The translations under genes and the position numbers were made by a program. A stretch of 10,795 bases of DNA from Oscillospiraceae bacterium (GTDB taxonomy: Bacteria > Bacillota > Clostridia > Oscillospirales > CAG-272): positions 1-10,795 of the forward strand of contig WQSD01000014.1 of the NCBI GenBank assembly GCA_009788105.1, read 5' to 3'. Positions 1 through 7,244 of this stretch are shown here, in pieces. Within the stretch, counting starts at the first letter, position 1. The number at the start of each line of letters is the position of its first letter. Below the pieces are notes generated by a model. It was not told the origin of the DNA. It saw nothing but the letters and a program-made list of their open reading frames with translations, and did not search any database.

Positions 1-163
1 TGATTTTCCGCGTGCAATCCAGTCGTTGGACGAGAAATTTCATTGTTTTACGGGTTGATTTATGGCGATTTCTTGCCCTTTCACTGGATTGCATGGCACA
101 AACCGCCTTTGCAATGACGTTTCGAGAGCTTGAATTAGGACGATAAGTTTGTTTCGACACAAC
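1..163. mobile_element. MITE-like inverted-repeat element, copy 1 (left end outside window)
   Basis: This is the right part of the element found complete at 7308-7600. The outer terminal repeat GTTTCGACACAAC lies at 151-163. Inside it is GCAATGACG at 111-119, and the inner pair CGTGCAATCCAGT (11-23) and ACTGGATTGCATG (83-95) are inverted copies of each other (12 of 13). The same blocks occur in the same order and at almost the same spacing in the 7308-7600 copy: 81 versus 79 nt from ACTGG to the right end. The centre is shorter (59 nt against 114 nt) and unrelated in sequence. No reading frame of note is present, so the element is non-autonomous. It ends 9 nt beyond the stop codon of the neighbouring minus-strand gene. 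The left end is cut by the window edge. Confidence 0.75.
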
Positions 164-172
164 TTAATCACG

Positions 173-598
173 TTACACCTCAAAATCCTCTATCTTAAAG
201 TTCGCATAATATCGCCCCGACTTGGGCGTGAACTTCAGCAGACAATAGTCCGGGTCGGTGAATGCGCCGCTCTCGTATGCACCCTTGTATTTCTTGTCCC
301 AATATCGCTCTTTCACCGCCATGTCGGTCACGATTTCCATCTCGCCACGAAGATAACAGCCTTTCCACACGAAAATCAGCTTGCGGCTGTAAAAATACAC
401 GCTTGCCTTGGGGTTTTGGCTTACGGCGGCGGCAAATTTCGATGAAGTGTTAGTGGCAAAATACAGCTCGCTCAGCGACTCTCTGTGAATGGCAGGAACA
501 ACGGCTTTAGTCAGCGGATAGCCGTCCGCGCCAACACAAGAGAGGATGAACGTGCTGACTTTTTGATGCAGCTTGTGGGCTTGTTGCATTGACTTCAT
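173..598 (-). CDS. Pyridoxamine 5'-phosphate oxidase-fold family protein
   Basis: Small cytoplasmic protein (141 aa from this start) resembling the FMN-binding split-barrel proteins of the pyridoxamine phosphate oxidase / general stress protein 26 superfamily. What is visible: an early LSCVGADGYPLTKAVVPA stretch (first strands of the barrel), ELYFATNTSSKFAAAVSQNP (the usual 'S-K-x-x-x-hydrophobic-x-x-N-P' segment), then VYFY, a WKGCYLRGEMEIV strand, an acidic/basic helix with YWDKKYKGAY, and a C-terminal YCLLKFTPKSGRYY strand. Such proteins bind flavin, F420 or haem; the exact substrate is not readable here. The start at 598 is preferred because its ATG overlaps the upstream stop (TGATG) and has GGAG 4 nt before it. 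An in-frame ATG at 613 has no ribosome site. It is the last gene of the phosphate-transporter operon. Family call fairly sure, reaction unknown. Confidence 0.82.
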   Translation of the reverse strand: MKSMQQAHKLHQKVSTFILSCVGADGYPLTKAVVPAIHRESLSELYFATNTSSKFAAAVSQNPKASVYFYSRKLIFVWKGCYLRGEMEIVTDMAVKERYWDKKYKGAYESGAFTDPDYCLLKFTPKSGRYYANFKIEDFEV

Positions 599-1617
599 CA
601 CTCTCCAACCCATTCAAACTGCAAGCCTGCTGCCCTTTCTATCAAAAACGCTTCTGTCATTAAAAAGTTGTAGAACAAGGATGCAATTCCGTCACGATCG
701 TTGTCTAATCGCAAAATCAAAAATCCTATCATCTCTTCTTCATGAAGATACAGCTCGCTAACCTCTCCAACAGCAAGTGCATCAACCACATGGTTCATTT
801 CAGTGATTGGAAAATGCCCCGGCTGAAAGTATGTGCCGATTTCCGCAAGCCTTGGGTCGACACCACGCTCAATCATTAGTTCTGTGAATAGCGCATCTTT
901 TTCTTCTATGGTTTCGGTTTCAAGCAATCTACTGCGCATTTCTCTTAAAATGGAGTTAGCTTCATTTAAGGGCATAAACATTTCGTTTATTTCAATTGAT
1001 ATTTGCTTAACACGAACATTGGCTTCGTAAAACGCATCAATCAACCCGGAATTTTCTGCAGCCCATGCCTGCACAAGCTCAGGGCTGTATGTGATAATAC
1101 CATTCTCCAAATTAGAAACATGAGCCTGCACGCTTCGACTGTAAAAAAAATATATCATAGCCTGTCTGCGAAAAACCATCGGAGTCATAAAACTTTCTTC
1201 CAAAAATCTATCAAAACCACCCGGACCATGGATTGTATTCCATCTTGATTCAACGCTTTCGATATAGCGATTGATAGGCAATGTATCGCGCGTCAACGGA
1301 ACTATGCCAAATTCCGCCGCCAAAATCATGTATACATACTCTTCACGAATTTGCAATTCAATGCCCTCACGCAAGCGCCTGTCTGCATTAGGCTGGTCAC
1401 GCCACCCGGGGTGCTCCTCGTCAAGATAGGCTTGGTATGTCAGGGAGAAAAAGCGATACTCTTGATGTGTGATGTCAATATCTCCAATGCGGGCAACAAC
1501 ACGCCCGGGAGGTATAGTCGGCTCTGGTGGTTCTCCGCCATTACAGCCCGCAAACAGTAATGTAATCATAGCCATCACAAGCAAGATAATACTCAGTCGT
1601 TTAGTTGAGTTTTTCAT
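598..1617 (-). CDS. PrsA/SurA-like foldase lipoprotein with degenerate parvulin domain
   Basis: Predicted lipoprotein of 339 aa. A positively charged start (KNSTKR) is followed by a hydrophobic stretch and the lipobox-like FAGC with Cys25, then a Pro/Glu-rich tether. Residues about 39-165 look like a SurA/PrsA N-terminal chaperone domain (VARIGDIDITHQEYRFF opening, long helices with many Tyr). Residues about 201-306 look like a parvulin peptidyl-prolyl isomerase: a VRVKQISIEI strand, helices, EIGTYFQPGHFPITEMNHVV, and LAVGEVSELY in place of the usual 'L-x-x-G-E-v-S-e-p'. The His expected in the first strand (family 'A-S-H-I-L') is Gln205, so catalysis is doubtful and a holdase role is more likely. 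It should act outside the membrane on secreted proteins. The start ATG overlaps the upstream TAA (TAATG), with GGAGGG 8 nt before it: a translationally coupled middle gene of the operon. Confidence 0.78.
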   Translation of the reverse strand: MKNSTKRLSIILLVMAMITLLFAGCNGGEPPEPTIPPGRVVARIGDIDITHQEYRFFSLTYQAYLDEEHPGWRDQPNADRRLREGIELQIREEYVYMILAAEFGIVPLTRDTLPINRYIESVESRWNTIHGPGGFDRFLEESFMTPMVFRRQAMIYFFYSRSVQAHVSNLENGIITYSPELVQAWAAENSGLIDAFYEANVRVKQISIEINEMFMPLNEANSILREMRSRLLETETIEEKDALFTELMIERGVDPRLAEIGTYFQPGHFPITEMNHVVDALAVGEVSELYLHEEEMIGFLILRLDNDRDGIASLFYNFLMTEAFLIERAAGLQFEWVGE

Positions 1618-3326
1618 TAGATTTTCCCTCCGGGTACATATGAAATATTGTTTGAATGGTCGCCGATACGCTCGAAATTGCCAAGCATATCAAAAAATAC
1701 AATTCCGCTGTCAGGGTCGCAAATTCCCTCTCGCAGTCGGTCAATGTGAGCAGTGCGAAGCTCTTGTTCTTTCGTGTCAATCAAGTCCTCAAGTTCGCTA
1801 ATGCGTGACCTATGCTCTGTGGTATCCTCTTCAATGCTAACAACTGCAAGCTCTAAAATTTCTTTCACAAGTCCATATACCAGTTCCAATTCTTCTAATG
1901 CCTGCTCAGACAATTTAATGTCATCATCAATCATAATTTGGGCAATTTCCGCAATGTTTTCTGCGTGGTCGCTAATCCGTTCAATATCGTTTGCGGCGTT
2001 AATTAGCTTGCTGTGGCTGATGGACAGTACCGTTCCAAGTTTGTTCTGTGCGATTTTTGCAAGATAGCGGGATATTTGCTTTTCAAGGGCGTTGACCTGC
2101 TGTTCTTGCTCGAAAAGTTTTTGCAGTTTCTTGTCCTCTTGCTCCCTAAAGCATTCCATTGCAAGGGTAACATTATCCGCCGCCATTCTTGCCATACGGG
2201 CAAGCTCCTGCCTTGCAAGGCTAATGGCAATGCTGGGCGTGCCGGTCATGTTCCAGTCAAGGTGGACATACTCCTGCACCGCAGGTTCTTCTTTGCCGGG
2301 CACAACCAACCTCACCAACTTGACAAAAGGGGTAATTAGTGGTAGGAACACCGCCACGCTGATTACACTGAACAGCAAGTGGGCGTTCGCCGCCTGTCGT
2401 GCCACGACGCTACCAACATGGTCTGCTACACAGGTGCAATAACGAATGTAGTCGTATCTGGCGTTTGCACACCAGGCAACATAACCATAATCAACCGACG
2501 GTGAAATCCACATTACAAGCTGGCTGAATTGGTTCAAAAACAGCATAAATGCAAGTGCGGCTATAGTGTTAAACAACACGTGTGCCATTGCGGTTCGGCG
2601 GGCAGATAGTTTCGTTCCAATTGAAGAAAATACTGCTGTAATGCACGTTCCCACGTTGATACCAAGAATAATAGGGAGCGCCGCATCAAAGCCGATAATC
2701 CCCTCTGCCGCCATGGTTACAATCATTGCAGTCGCCGCCGAAGAGCTTTGAATAAGTGCAGTAAATGCAAACCCGGCAAAGAACGCAAGCAAAGCATGGT
2801 CACTAAAGGTTGCCATAAGATTCTGAAATCCAGGGTCGGTTCGCAACGGACGCATTGCGTCACTCATTAAAGCCAAACCAAGAAGCAAAACACCAATGAA
2901 AAACAGGATGTTCCCAGTGTTTTTCACTCCCCGATGTTTTTTGAAAAAGAAAAAGGCAACAAAGCCAACAGCCGCAAGGACAACCCAAAAATCCGTCACA
3001 CGAAAGGCAACGATTTGTGCGGTCAGGGTTGTACCGATGTTTGCGCCGAAAATGACAGCCACAGCCTGTTTCAGGTTCATCACACCTGCATTCACAAACC
3101 CAACAAGCATAACCGACACAAGGGTGGAGCTTTGCACCGCAATTGTAACCACAGTGCCAACCAAAACCCCGATTATCGGAATAGAGGTCAGTTTTTCAAT
3201 TGCACTATGTGCCCGTTTCCCTGCTACTTTTTGTAGTCCGGACGCCATGTTTTGCAACCCGAAAAGAAACAAGGCAAGACCGCCGAGCAGTCCGAATATC
3301 AACCAAAATATGTCACTAAATCCCAT
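1617..3326 (-). CDS. Na/Pi cotransporter family protein with C-terminal PhoU domain
   Basis: Inner-membrane sodium-dependent phosphate transporter of the NptA/YjbB type, 569 aa. The two inverted Na_Pi_cotrans repeats are visible through QSST (65-68) with GANIGTT (94-100), and QSSS (193-196) with GINVGTC (222-228); the QSS motifs are the signature of substrate binding in this family. Hydrophobic segments fill residues 5-340. After a linker the cytoplasmic PhoU-like helices follow (about 360-569), with two copies of the metal-binding motif: ERISDH (449-454) and ERIGDH (552-557). An unusual Tyr/Cys-rich stretch sits at 278-307. It is the first gene of an operon with the lipoprotein and the flavin-barrel protein. 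A weak AAGGT lies 12 nt before the ATG and a strong promoter lies at 3372-3400. Homologues can export or import phosphate; direction is not deducible here. Confidence 0.93.
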   Translation of the reverse strand: MGFSDIFWLIFGLLGGLALFLFGLQNMASGLQKVAGKRAHSAIEKLTSIPIIGVLVGTVVTIAVQSSTLVSVMLVGFVNAGVMNLKQAVAVIFGANIGTTLTAQIVAFRVTDFWVVLAAVGFVAFFFFKKHRGVKNTGNILFFIGVLLLGLALMSDAMRPLRTDPGFQNLMATFSDHALLAFFAGFAFTALIQSSSAATAMIVTMAAEGIIGFDAALPIILGINVGTCITAVFSSIGTKLSARRTAMAHVLFNTIAALAFMLFLNQFSQLVMWISPSVDYGYVAWCANARYDYIRYCTCVADHVGSVVARQAANAHLLFSVISVAVFLPLITPFVKLVRLVVPGKEEPAVQEYVHLDWNMTGTPSIAISLARQELARMARMAADNVTLAMECFREQEDKKLQKLFEQEQQVNALEKQISRYLAKIAQNKLGTVLSISHSKLINAANDIERISDHAENIAEIAQIMIDDDIKLSEQALEELELVYGLVKEILELAVVSIEEDTTEHRSRISELEDLIDTKEQELRTAHIDRLREGICDPDSGIVFFDMLGNFERIGDHSNNISYVPGGKI

Positions 3327-3371
3327 GTGTTTATTATTACCTTAATTTATTGATAGCATTCGCCAAAAGCC

Positions 3372-3400
3372 ATTTTATCATAAAACTACAAATTTTGCAA
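3372..3400 (-). promoter_or_regulatory. Sigma-A type promoter of the Na/Pi transporter operon
   Basis: On the minus strand the -35 box is TTGCAA (3395-3400) and the -10 box is TAAAAT (3372-3377), separated by exactly 17 nt, with an extended -10 TG (TGATAAAAT). It lies 45 nt from the start codon of the transporter gene. Close to the housekeeping consensus. Confidence 0.75.
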
Positions 3401-3487
3401 TAGTAAATAAAATAAAATCTTTGTAAAACCAAACATTGCCAACGCTTTATGAGGTTAAAATCTCTTTTTTTGCAGAAAATATAGCCA

Positions 3488-3499
3488 TGACAATTGTCA
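3488..3499. repeat. Perfect 12-bp palindrome upstream of the YtxH-like gene
   Basis: TGACAATTGTCA reads the same on both strands and lies 35 nt before the start codon of the small membrane protein. That is a plausible position for an operator, but no protein can be assigned to it. Confidence 0.35.
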
Positions 3500-3534
3500 A
3501 AGCGCCGATTTCGGCATATGAAAGGAAAATTATC

Positions 3535-3735
3535 ATGGGTAGAAAAAAAACCAAGCATCATCTTAATGTGACGGCTACTGTTGCCACAGGCATCGTTCTT
3601 GGCACAGCAGTGGGGGTTGCCATCAAGAGTATGCGTCGCCCTCCAACTCGTAGCGAGCGAATCAAGAAAAATACCTCTATGGCTATTGACACGGTTGGGC
3701 AAATGATTTCAAATCTTGCGGATTTTGCAAGATAG
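3535..3735 (+). CDS. Small single-span membrane protein, YtxH-like
   Basis: Protein of 66 aa with a basic N-terminus (MGRKKTKHH), one hydrophobic Gly/Ala/Val/Thr-rich helix (about residues 10-30, VTATVATGIVLGTAVGVAIK), then a basic segment with Arg/Pro (MRRPPTRSERIKKN) and an amphipathic tail ending ISNLADFAR. This architecture is that of YtxH/YtxG-like or 'gas vesicle-like' small Firmicute proteins, which are often stress-linked, but the match is architectural only. The start at 3535 was chosen because AAAGGA lies 8 nt upstream. A frame open further upstream to an ATG at 3436 would add 33 residues, but it has no ribosome site and a different composition. It is divergent from the phosphate transporter operon. 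Function unknown. Confidence 0.65.
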   Translation: MGRKKTKHHLNVTATVATGIVLGTAVGVAIKSMRRPPTRSERIKKNTSMAIDTVGQMISNLADFAR

Positions 3736-3750
3736 TAAAGATAGAAAAGA

Positions 3751-3779
3751 TTGAAATTCAGTATATTTTTTGATATTTT
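3751..3779 (+). promoter_or_regulatory. Candidate promoter of the DUF378 gene
   Basis: The -35 box is TTGAAA (3751-3756), the spacer is 17 nt, and the -10 box is TATTTT (3774-3779) with an extended TG (TGATATTTT). It begins 15 nt after the stop of the YtxH-like gene. The next gene starts at 3923, so the transcript would carry a leader of roughly 135 nt. Confidence 0.6.
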
Positions 3780-3798
3780 GCACAGACTAATCATGGGC

Positions 3799-3886
3799 GT
3801 ATTGAATAAAGAGGCATTGTGGTCAATCATGGTCCGCTCACGCATTTCAGCGCTCACAAGGGCGTTTCAATCTCGTTATTCAACAC
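3799..3886 (+). repeat. Long-spaced inverted repeat in the DUF378 leader
   Basis: The arms GTATTGAATAAAGAG (3799-3813) and CTCGTTATTCAACAC (3872-3886) can pair at 13 of 15 positions across a 58-nt gap. The repeat lies wholly between the candidate promoter and the DUF378 start codon, so it could fold the untranslated leader. The gap also contains TCAGCGCT-type short complementarity. No known riboswitch is recognised. Confidence 0.4.
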
Positions 3887-3922
3887 ACTCACCATATCCT
3901 TATGAAAGGCAGGAAACCATCA

Positions 3923-4141
3923 ATGCTTGATAGGATAGCTCTTATATTAGCTATTTTAGGCGGTATAAATTGGGGTAGTATCGGATTATTTCAATTTGAC
4001 ATTATAGCCTGGATCAGCGGCGGACAAACTGCTGTGTTGTCGCGGATTATATATACTATAGTTGCTCTGGCCGCTTTGTGGTGCGTATCTCTTTTGTTCA
4101 GAGAAAGAGAACAGGTTATCGAAAAACGCGCCCTAAGATAG
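3923..4141 (+). CDS. DUF378 family small membrane protein
   Basis: Protein of 72 aa with the hallmark sequence of DUF378: LDRIALILAILGGINWGSIGLF near the start (split here as LDRIALILAI and LGGINWGSIGLF), then FDIIAWISGG, and LSRIIYTIVALAALW. There are two predicted membrane helices (about 3-25 and 40-62) and a short basic C-terminal tail. The GGxNWGxxG and LSRxIY motifs and the length (family members are about 60-80 aa) fit well. The start at 3923 was chosen because AGGA lies 8 nt upstream; an ATG at 3902 overlaps that ribosome site and would add seven non-family residues. The role of the family is unknown. It is likely expressed from its own promoter at 3751-3779, perhaps also by read-through from the YtxH-like gene. 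Confidence 0.9.
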   Translation: MLDRIALILAILGGINWGSIGLFQFDIIAWISGGQTAVLSRIIYTIVALAALWCVSLLFREREQVIEKRALR

Positions 4142-4154
4142 TAAAATTACGATA

Positions 4155-4190
4155 AAAACGGACTTCCATGATTTTGTGGAGGTCCGTTTT
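4155..4190. terminator. Bidirectional Rho-independent terminator
   Basis: A 14-bp stem (4155-4168 with 4177-4190; ACGGAC core, one G-T wobble) closes an 8-nt loop. T-runs follow on both strands, the minus strand being the better. It lies between the convergent DUF378 and XRE genes, 13 nt from the first and 5 nt from the second stop, so it can end both transcripts. Confidence 0.88.
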
Positions 4191-4195
4191 GGTTG

Positions 4196-5431
4196 TTATT
4201 CCTCGTCGCACTCGACTTTTGCGTAGCTTTCCAAGCGTGATATTATATCTTTGAAACGCTTGGTGTCACGGATAGGCGCATAAAATTCATAAGATGAAAT
4301 TTTTGTGCGTGCATCTCCGCGCGGCACTAAGACATTTTCATCCTTGCCCAATAGCCAATCGTTGATCATCCAATAACTGAAGTTATAGCGTATGTTTTCG
4401 GCAAGATTTCCATAATTCGATAGCCGATGATTGCCGCGAATCTTGCGCCCTTTTACGAGAAGCGATGTATGCACTGCGTCGGGTTGCGTGTCGTGCGCAA
4501 CCGCAACTTCTGCACATTTTTCTATATATTCAAGTGCCGCTTCACTCTCTCCCAAAACCATATGATACTCTGCCAGTTCGATTAGAGTATACAACTCGCC
4601 ATCTGTGAACAGAAAATCGCCGTCTTCATAAAACACTTCATTTAATTTCAGAATTTTCTCTCGAACAAGAATATCATGCCGCATCGCCGCGAACCAATCT
4701 TCGTTAGATTCACCACTATCAACCGAAAACGTGTCGTACATATCCATGTTGAAGTGTCGCATATTCACGCAAAGCATATAAAACAAATAGTGAATTATGT
4801 CCTTGCGAATTAGCTGCATTTCGTCGCCAGTTTGCACAAACGCAAGCATACATTCACGACTGAAGCCAACAGCATCATACAGAGAATCGACGATTTCGCT
4901 GTCTCGGATTGCCGCAACAGCTTTGTCTTGCTCGCCCATATGCTTATATGCTTGTGCAAGTGAATGCGTTTGGCTGATTTGCAAGTTCCTGTCGGGAGAA
5001 TCATTTATAATCCGCTTGCTTAACTCAATAATCTCTTCACCATGGGTTTCATACGGATTTTTGTCATGCACGAGATATGTGACAAGACTTGACATCACAC
5101 CATATTCGTTGGGAAATTCTTTCAGAATATCGCGGTATATGGCGATGCTTTTTCTAACAGAGTTAGTATCCCAGTGACCAAAAATGCCGTCACCTTTTTT
5201 CAACAACTCACGCAATCGTTCTTGCTTTTTGTCAGTGTCAAAAAGTTCGTCCGTTGACACATCAAGGAAATTCGAGATTGCTGGTATTAACTCCATGTCG
5301 GGATAGCCACCGCCGTTCTCCCACCGCGATATTGCCTGTTCGGTGATGCCGAGATATTCTGCCATTTTGTTCTGCGTGATATTTTTTACTTCACGCAGTT
5401 CTTTAATTTTCGTGCCTATTTTCAAAGTCAT
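4196..5431 (-). CDS. XRE-family transcriptional regulator with helical-repeat C-terminal domain
   Basis: Protein of 411 aa. Residues about 5-63 form a Cro/CI-type helix-turn-helix: IGTKIKELREVKNITQNKMA, YLGITEQAISRWENGGGYPD, then ISNFLDVSTDELF, all at canonical spacing. The rest (about 70-405) is alpha-helical, with TPR-like segments such as THSLAQAYKHMGEQDKAVAA and LAEYHMVLGESEAALEYIEK. This is the common clostridial type of XRE protein whose tail senses a ligand or peptide, as in the RRNPP-like group. The ligand cannot be read from sequence. AAGGTGG lies 7 nt before the ATG. It lies downstream of the CotH-like gene in the same direction with a 135-nt gap that holds its own promoter and a short inverted repeat, which allows autoregulation (inference). 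Confidence 0.9.
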   Translation of the reverse strand: MTLKIGTKIKELREVKNITQNKMAEYLGITEQAISRWENGGGYPDMELIPAISNFLDVSTDELFDTDKKQERLRELLKKGDGIFGHWDTNSVRKSIAIYRDILKEFPNEYGVMSSLVTYLVHDKNPYETHGEEIIELSKRIINDSPDRNLQISQTHSLAQAYKHMGEQDKAVAAIRDSEIVDSLYDAVGFSRECMLAFVQTGDEMQLIRKDIIHYLFYMLCVNMRHFNMDMYDTFSVDSGESNEDWFAAMRHDILVREKILKLNEVFYEDGDFLFTDGELYTLIELAEYHMVLGESEAALEYIEKCAEVAVAHDTQPDAVHTSLLVKGRKIRGNHRLSNYGNLAENIRYNFSYWMINDWLLGKDENVLVPRGDARTKISSYEFYAPIRDTKRFKDIISRLESYAKVECDEE

Positions 5432-5500
5432 AATATTTCCACCTTCGTATAGTAGTGTTGAATAAATTTGTAGTCAGAATACTTGCAAGTGACCGCAAAT

Positions 5501-5529
5501 AGAATATCATGATTTTTACTTAAAGGCAA
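5501..5529 (-). promoter_or_regulatory. Candidate promoter of the XRE regulator gene
   Basis: On the minus strand the -35 box is TTGCCT (5524-5529), the spacer is 17 nt, and the -10 box is TATTCT (5501-5506) with an extended TG (TGATATTCT). It lies about 70 nt from the start codon. The rest of 5432-5566 holds nothing else apart from the inverted repeat next to the -35 box. Confidence 0.55.
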
Positions 5530-5530
5530 T

Positions 5531-5546
5531 TATCAATTTGTTGATA
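5531..5546. repeat. Short inverted repeat abutting the XRE promoter
   Basis: TATCAA and TTGATA flank a 4-nt centre (TTTG). It lies one base upstream of the -35 box of the XRE gene, a common site for an operator. It is too weak, and lacks a U-run, to be a good terminator for the CotH gene ending at 5567. Confidence 0.4.
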
Positions 5547-5566
5547 GAAAGTCAACGGCTGGTTTA

Positions 5567-7240
5567 CTACCCACGTGACGGATAATGCCCGCCTACGAAA
5601 TAGTTTAATTCGTCTAAACTGTTTTCGATAAAGTCATCAACAAATTCCCATCGGGTAGTTATCCAGTTCTCAAGGTAACGCATTTCGGCACTTAGTGTGC
5701 CAAAGCCGTTTCGTGGCCAGCGTGCCATGTCGCGGGCGTGTGCCCCTGTGGAGGACAACAGGGCGTATTGCTCTTGAAAATGCGCCCAAATGCTGTCGAA
5801 AGACAGCTCTGCGGTGCGCAGTTCACGCCAGCGAGAGATAAGCAAATCTCTCGCCCCTCCTGCGTTGGTGGTAATCAGTCGTTGCCACAGCTCGCTGTTA
5901 GCGTCTGCGGTGGCAACAATCCAATAAGCGTCAGCAGGAGTGCGACTGAACGCCCAAGAGTCCCCCCATGTAGCGTCCAAGTCCCATGGGGTAAGGAAAA
6001 TGCGGTTAAGCTCTGAATGATTGATGTCATATACCGACCAATGAAGGTTTTTCCCACTGTTATCATAAGCAAAAGTTATCATTTGGAAAATAATATAGTC
6101 CACAAAGTTTTCTATGTGAATATACTCCGTCACCCTTGCGGCAAAAACCGTGTCGTTTGAATAGTTGAAGAAGCGGACAAAGGCATATAACGGCTCCCAG
6201 TCGATAACTTCTTCCACCGACGGAAACTCCTGCCGCCAACCACTCCAATAGGCATTGTTCCTGCTTGGGCGGCTGTTTATCCCACGAAAGCGATTAGCTG
6301 TTCCCCAGCTTCGCCCCTCGTATCGCACACTTTGCACCCCAATATCAGCATTATAAGATAGCAAGCCCAATTGACTGCGATTGATGGTTTCGGTCAAGGA
6401 GTACAGACCCCAAAACTGCCCACCCAAAAACACTTCAACATATTTGCCCCGTGTGCCGTTCAGCATTACATCAGCGTCAGGTGACACCTGTGAGTGCAAC
6501 AAGGGCGTGTTAAACCCGTTCCAAATATCAAAGCTGACACGATTACGCATTTTGGAGCGGTCAATGTACATTGCATCTAAAATCCAGCGGTTGTCATGTT
6601 CACGCATTCCAAGTAGCGACATACGATTTCGCCTGCCGTCTGGGGTGTATAGGTTAAAGCCGAAGTTGTTCTTTGAAAATGTCATCGAGGACGCACCCCG
6701 CAGACGAATTGTTGCGTCTGACCGAATGATGTTTAGCCCATTTTCACCGCGGTATATCATAGTGAATGCCGTCGGGCTGTGTTCGCGGTTCAATTGCAAT
6801 CTATCAATGTCGCTAAATTGCACAATGGGCAGTCCGGTGAACATTAAATTGATGTTTCGTGTCTGTCCGTTAATTGTGGCAGTAAACCGATACACATTGC
6901 CATACACTGGGATGCGACTTTCCCATGTAAAAGTGGCTGTGTCGTCAGTTGTGTAGCCAAAATCAGCCGCATACACATTCCCTCCTGCTATGTTTGCGGT
7001 GGGGAAATAGTATGTGTTACTATTGGTTTCAAACACAAGGGGAATGCCGTACAGAGTTATCTGCCCCCGCTGGTTAGCAGGAGGTGGCGGCTCAGGTGGC
7101 GGAACATTATTGTTACCGTTGTTGCCGTTTTCTGAGTATGGTGGGTCGTCCTGCTGTGTGTCGCTGTCGCAAGACACAAGAACAAGGGTTATCGTCATAG
7201 CAAACAGCAACAGCAAGGACAGATATTTCGGTAATTTCAT
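5567..7240 (-). CDS. CotH-kinase-like surface lipoprotein
   Basis: Predicted lipoprotein of 557 aa. The signal peptide ends in the good lipobox LVSC (Cys24), followed by an Asn/Gly/Pro-rich tether to residue about 57. Residues 57-140 form a beta-rich domain of unclear type. The CotH kinase-like part follows: RLRGASSMTFSKNNFGF (179-195, the 'R-G-x-S-S...K' glycine-rich segment), LLGMREHDNRWIL (209-221), YVEVFLGGQFWGLYSLTE (267-284), DNSGKNLHW (393-401) and PWDLDATWG (418-426, the acidic metal-binding motif). CotH of Bacillus phosphorylates spore coat proteins; lipoprotein CotH homologues in anaerobes are thought to act on the cell surface. The substrate is unknown and no CotB/CotG-like Ser-rich target is in the window. 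AGGAGA lies 8 nt before the ATG. No clear own promoter was found: the upstream 65 bp are a gene remnant. Confidence 0.88.
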   Translation of the reverse strand: MKLPKYLSLLLLFAMTITLVLVSCDSDTQQDDPPYSENGNNGNNNVPPPEPPPPANQRGQITLYGIPLVFETNSNTYYFPTANIAGGNVYAADFGYTTDDTATFTWESRIPVYGNVYRFTATINGQTRNINLMFTGLPIVQFSDIDRLQLNREHSPTAFTMIYRGENGLNIIRSDATIRLRGASSMTFSKNNFGFNLYTPDGRRNRMSLLGMREHDNRWILDAMYIDRSKMRNRVSFDIWNGFNTPLLHSQVSPDADVMLNGTRGKYVEVFLGGQFWGLYSLTETINRSQLGLLSYNADIGVQSVRYEGRSWGTANRFRGINSRPSRNNAYWSGWRQEFPSVEEVIDWEPLYAFVRFFNYSNDTVFAARVTEYIHIENFVDYIIFQMITFAYDNSGKNLHWSVYDINHSELNRIFLTPWDLDATWGDSWAFSRTPADAYWIVATADANSELWQRLITTNAGGARDLLISRWRELRTAELSFDSIWAHFQEQYALLSSTGAHARDMARWPRNGFGTLSAEMRYLENWITTRWEFVDDFIENSLDELNYFVGGHYPSRG

Positions 7241-7244
7241 AGTT

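Noticed and set aside
2896..3345. 149-codon plus-strand frame
   Set aside because: Antisense to the Na/Pi cotransporter, with Thr/Pro/Lys-rich shadow composition.
3558..3857. 99-codon minus-strand frame
   Set aside because: Antisense to the YtxH-like gene, crosses the DUF378 promoter, and has no coding signal.
6381..6956. 191-codon plus-strand frame
   Set aside because: Antisense to the CotH-like gene; no motif or ribosome site.
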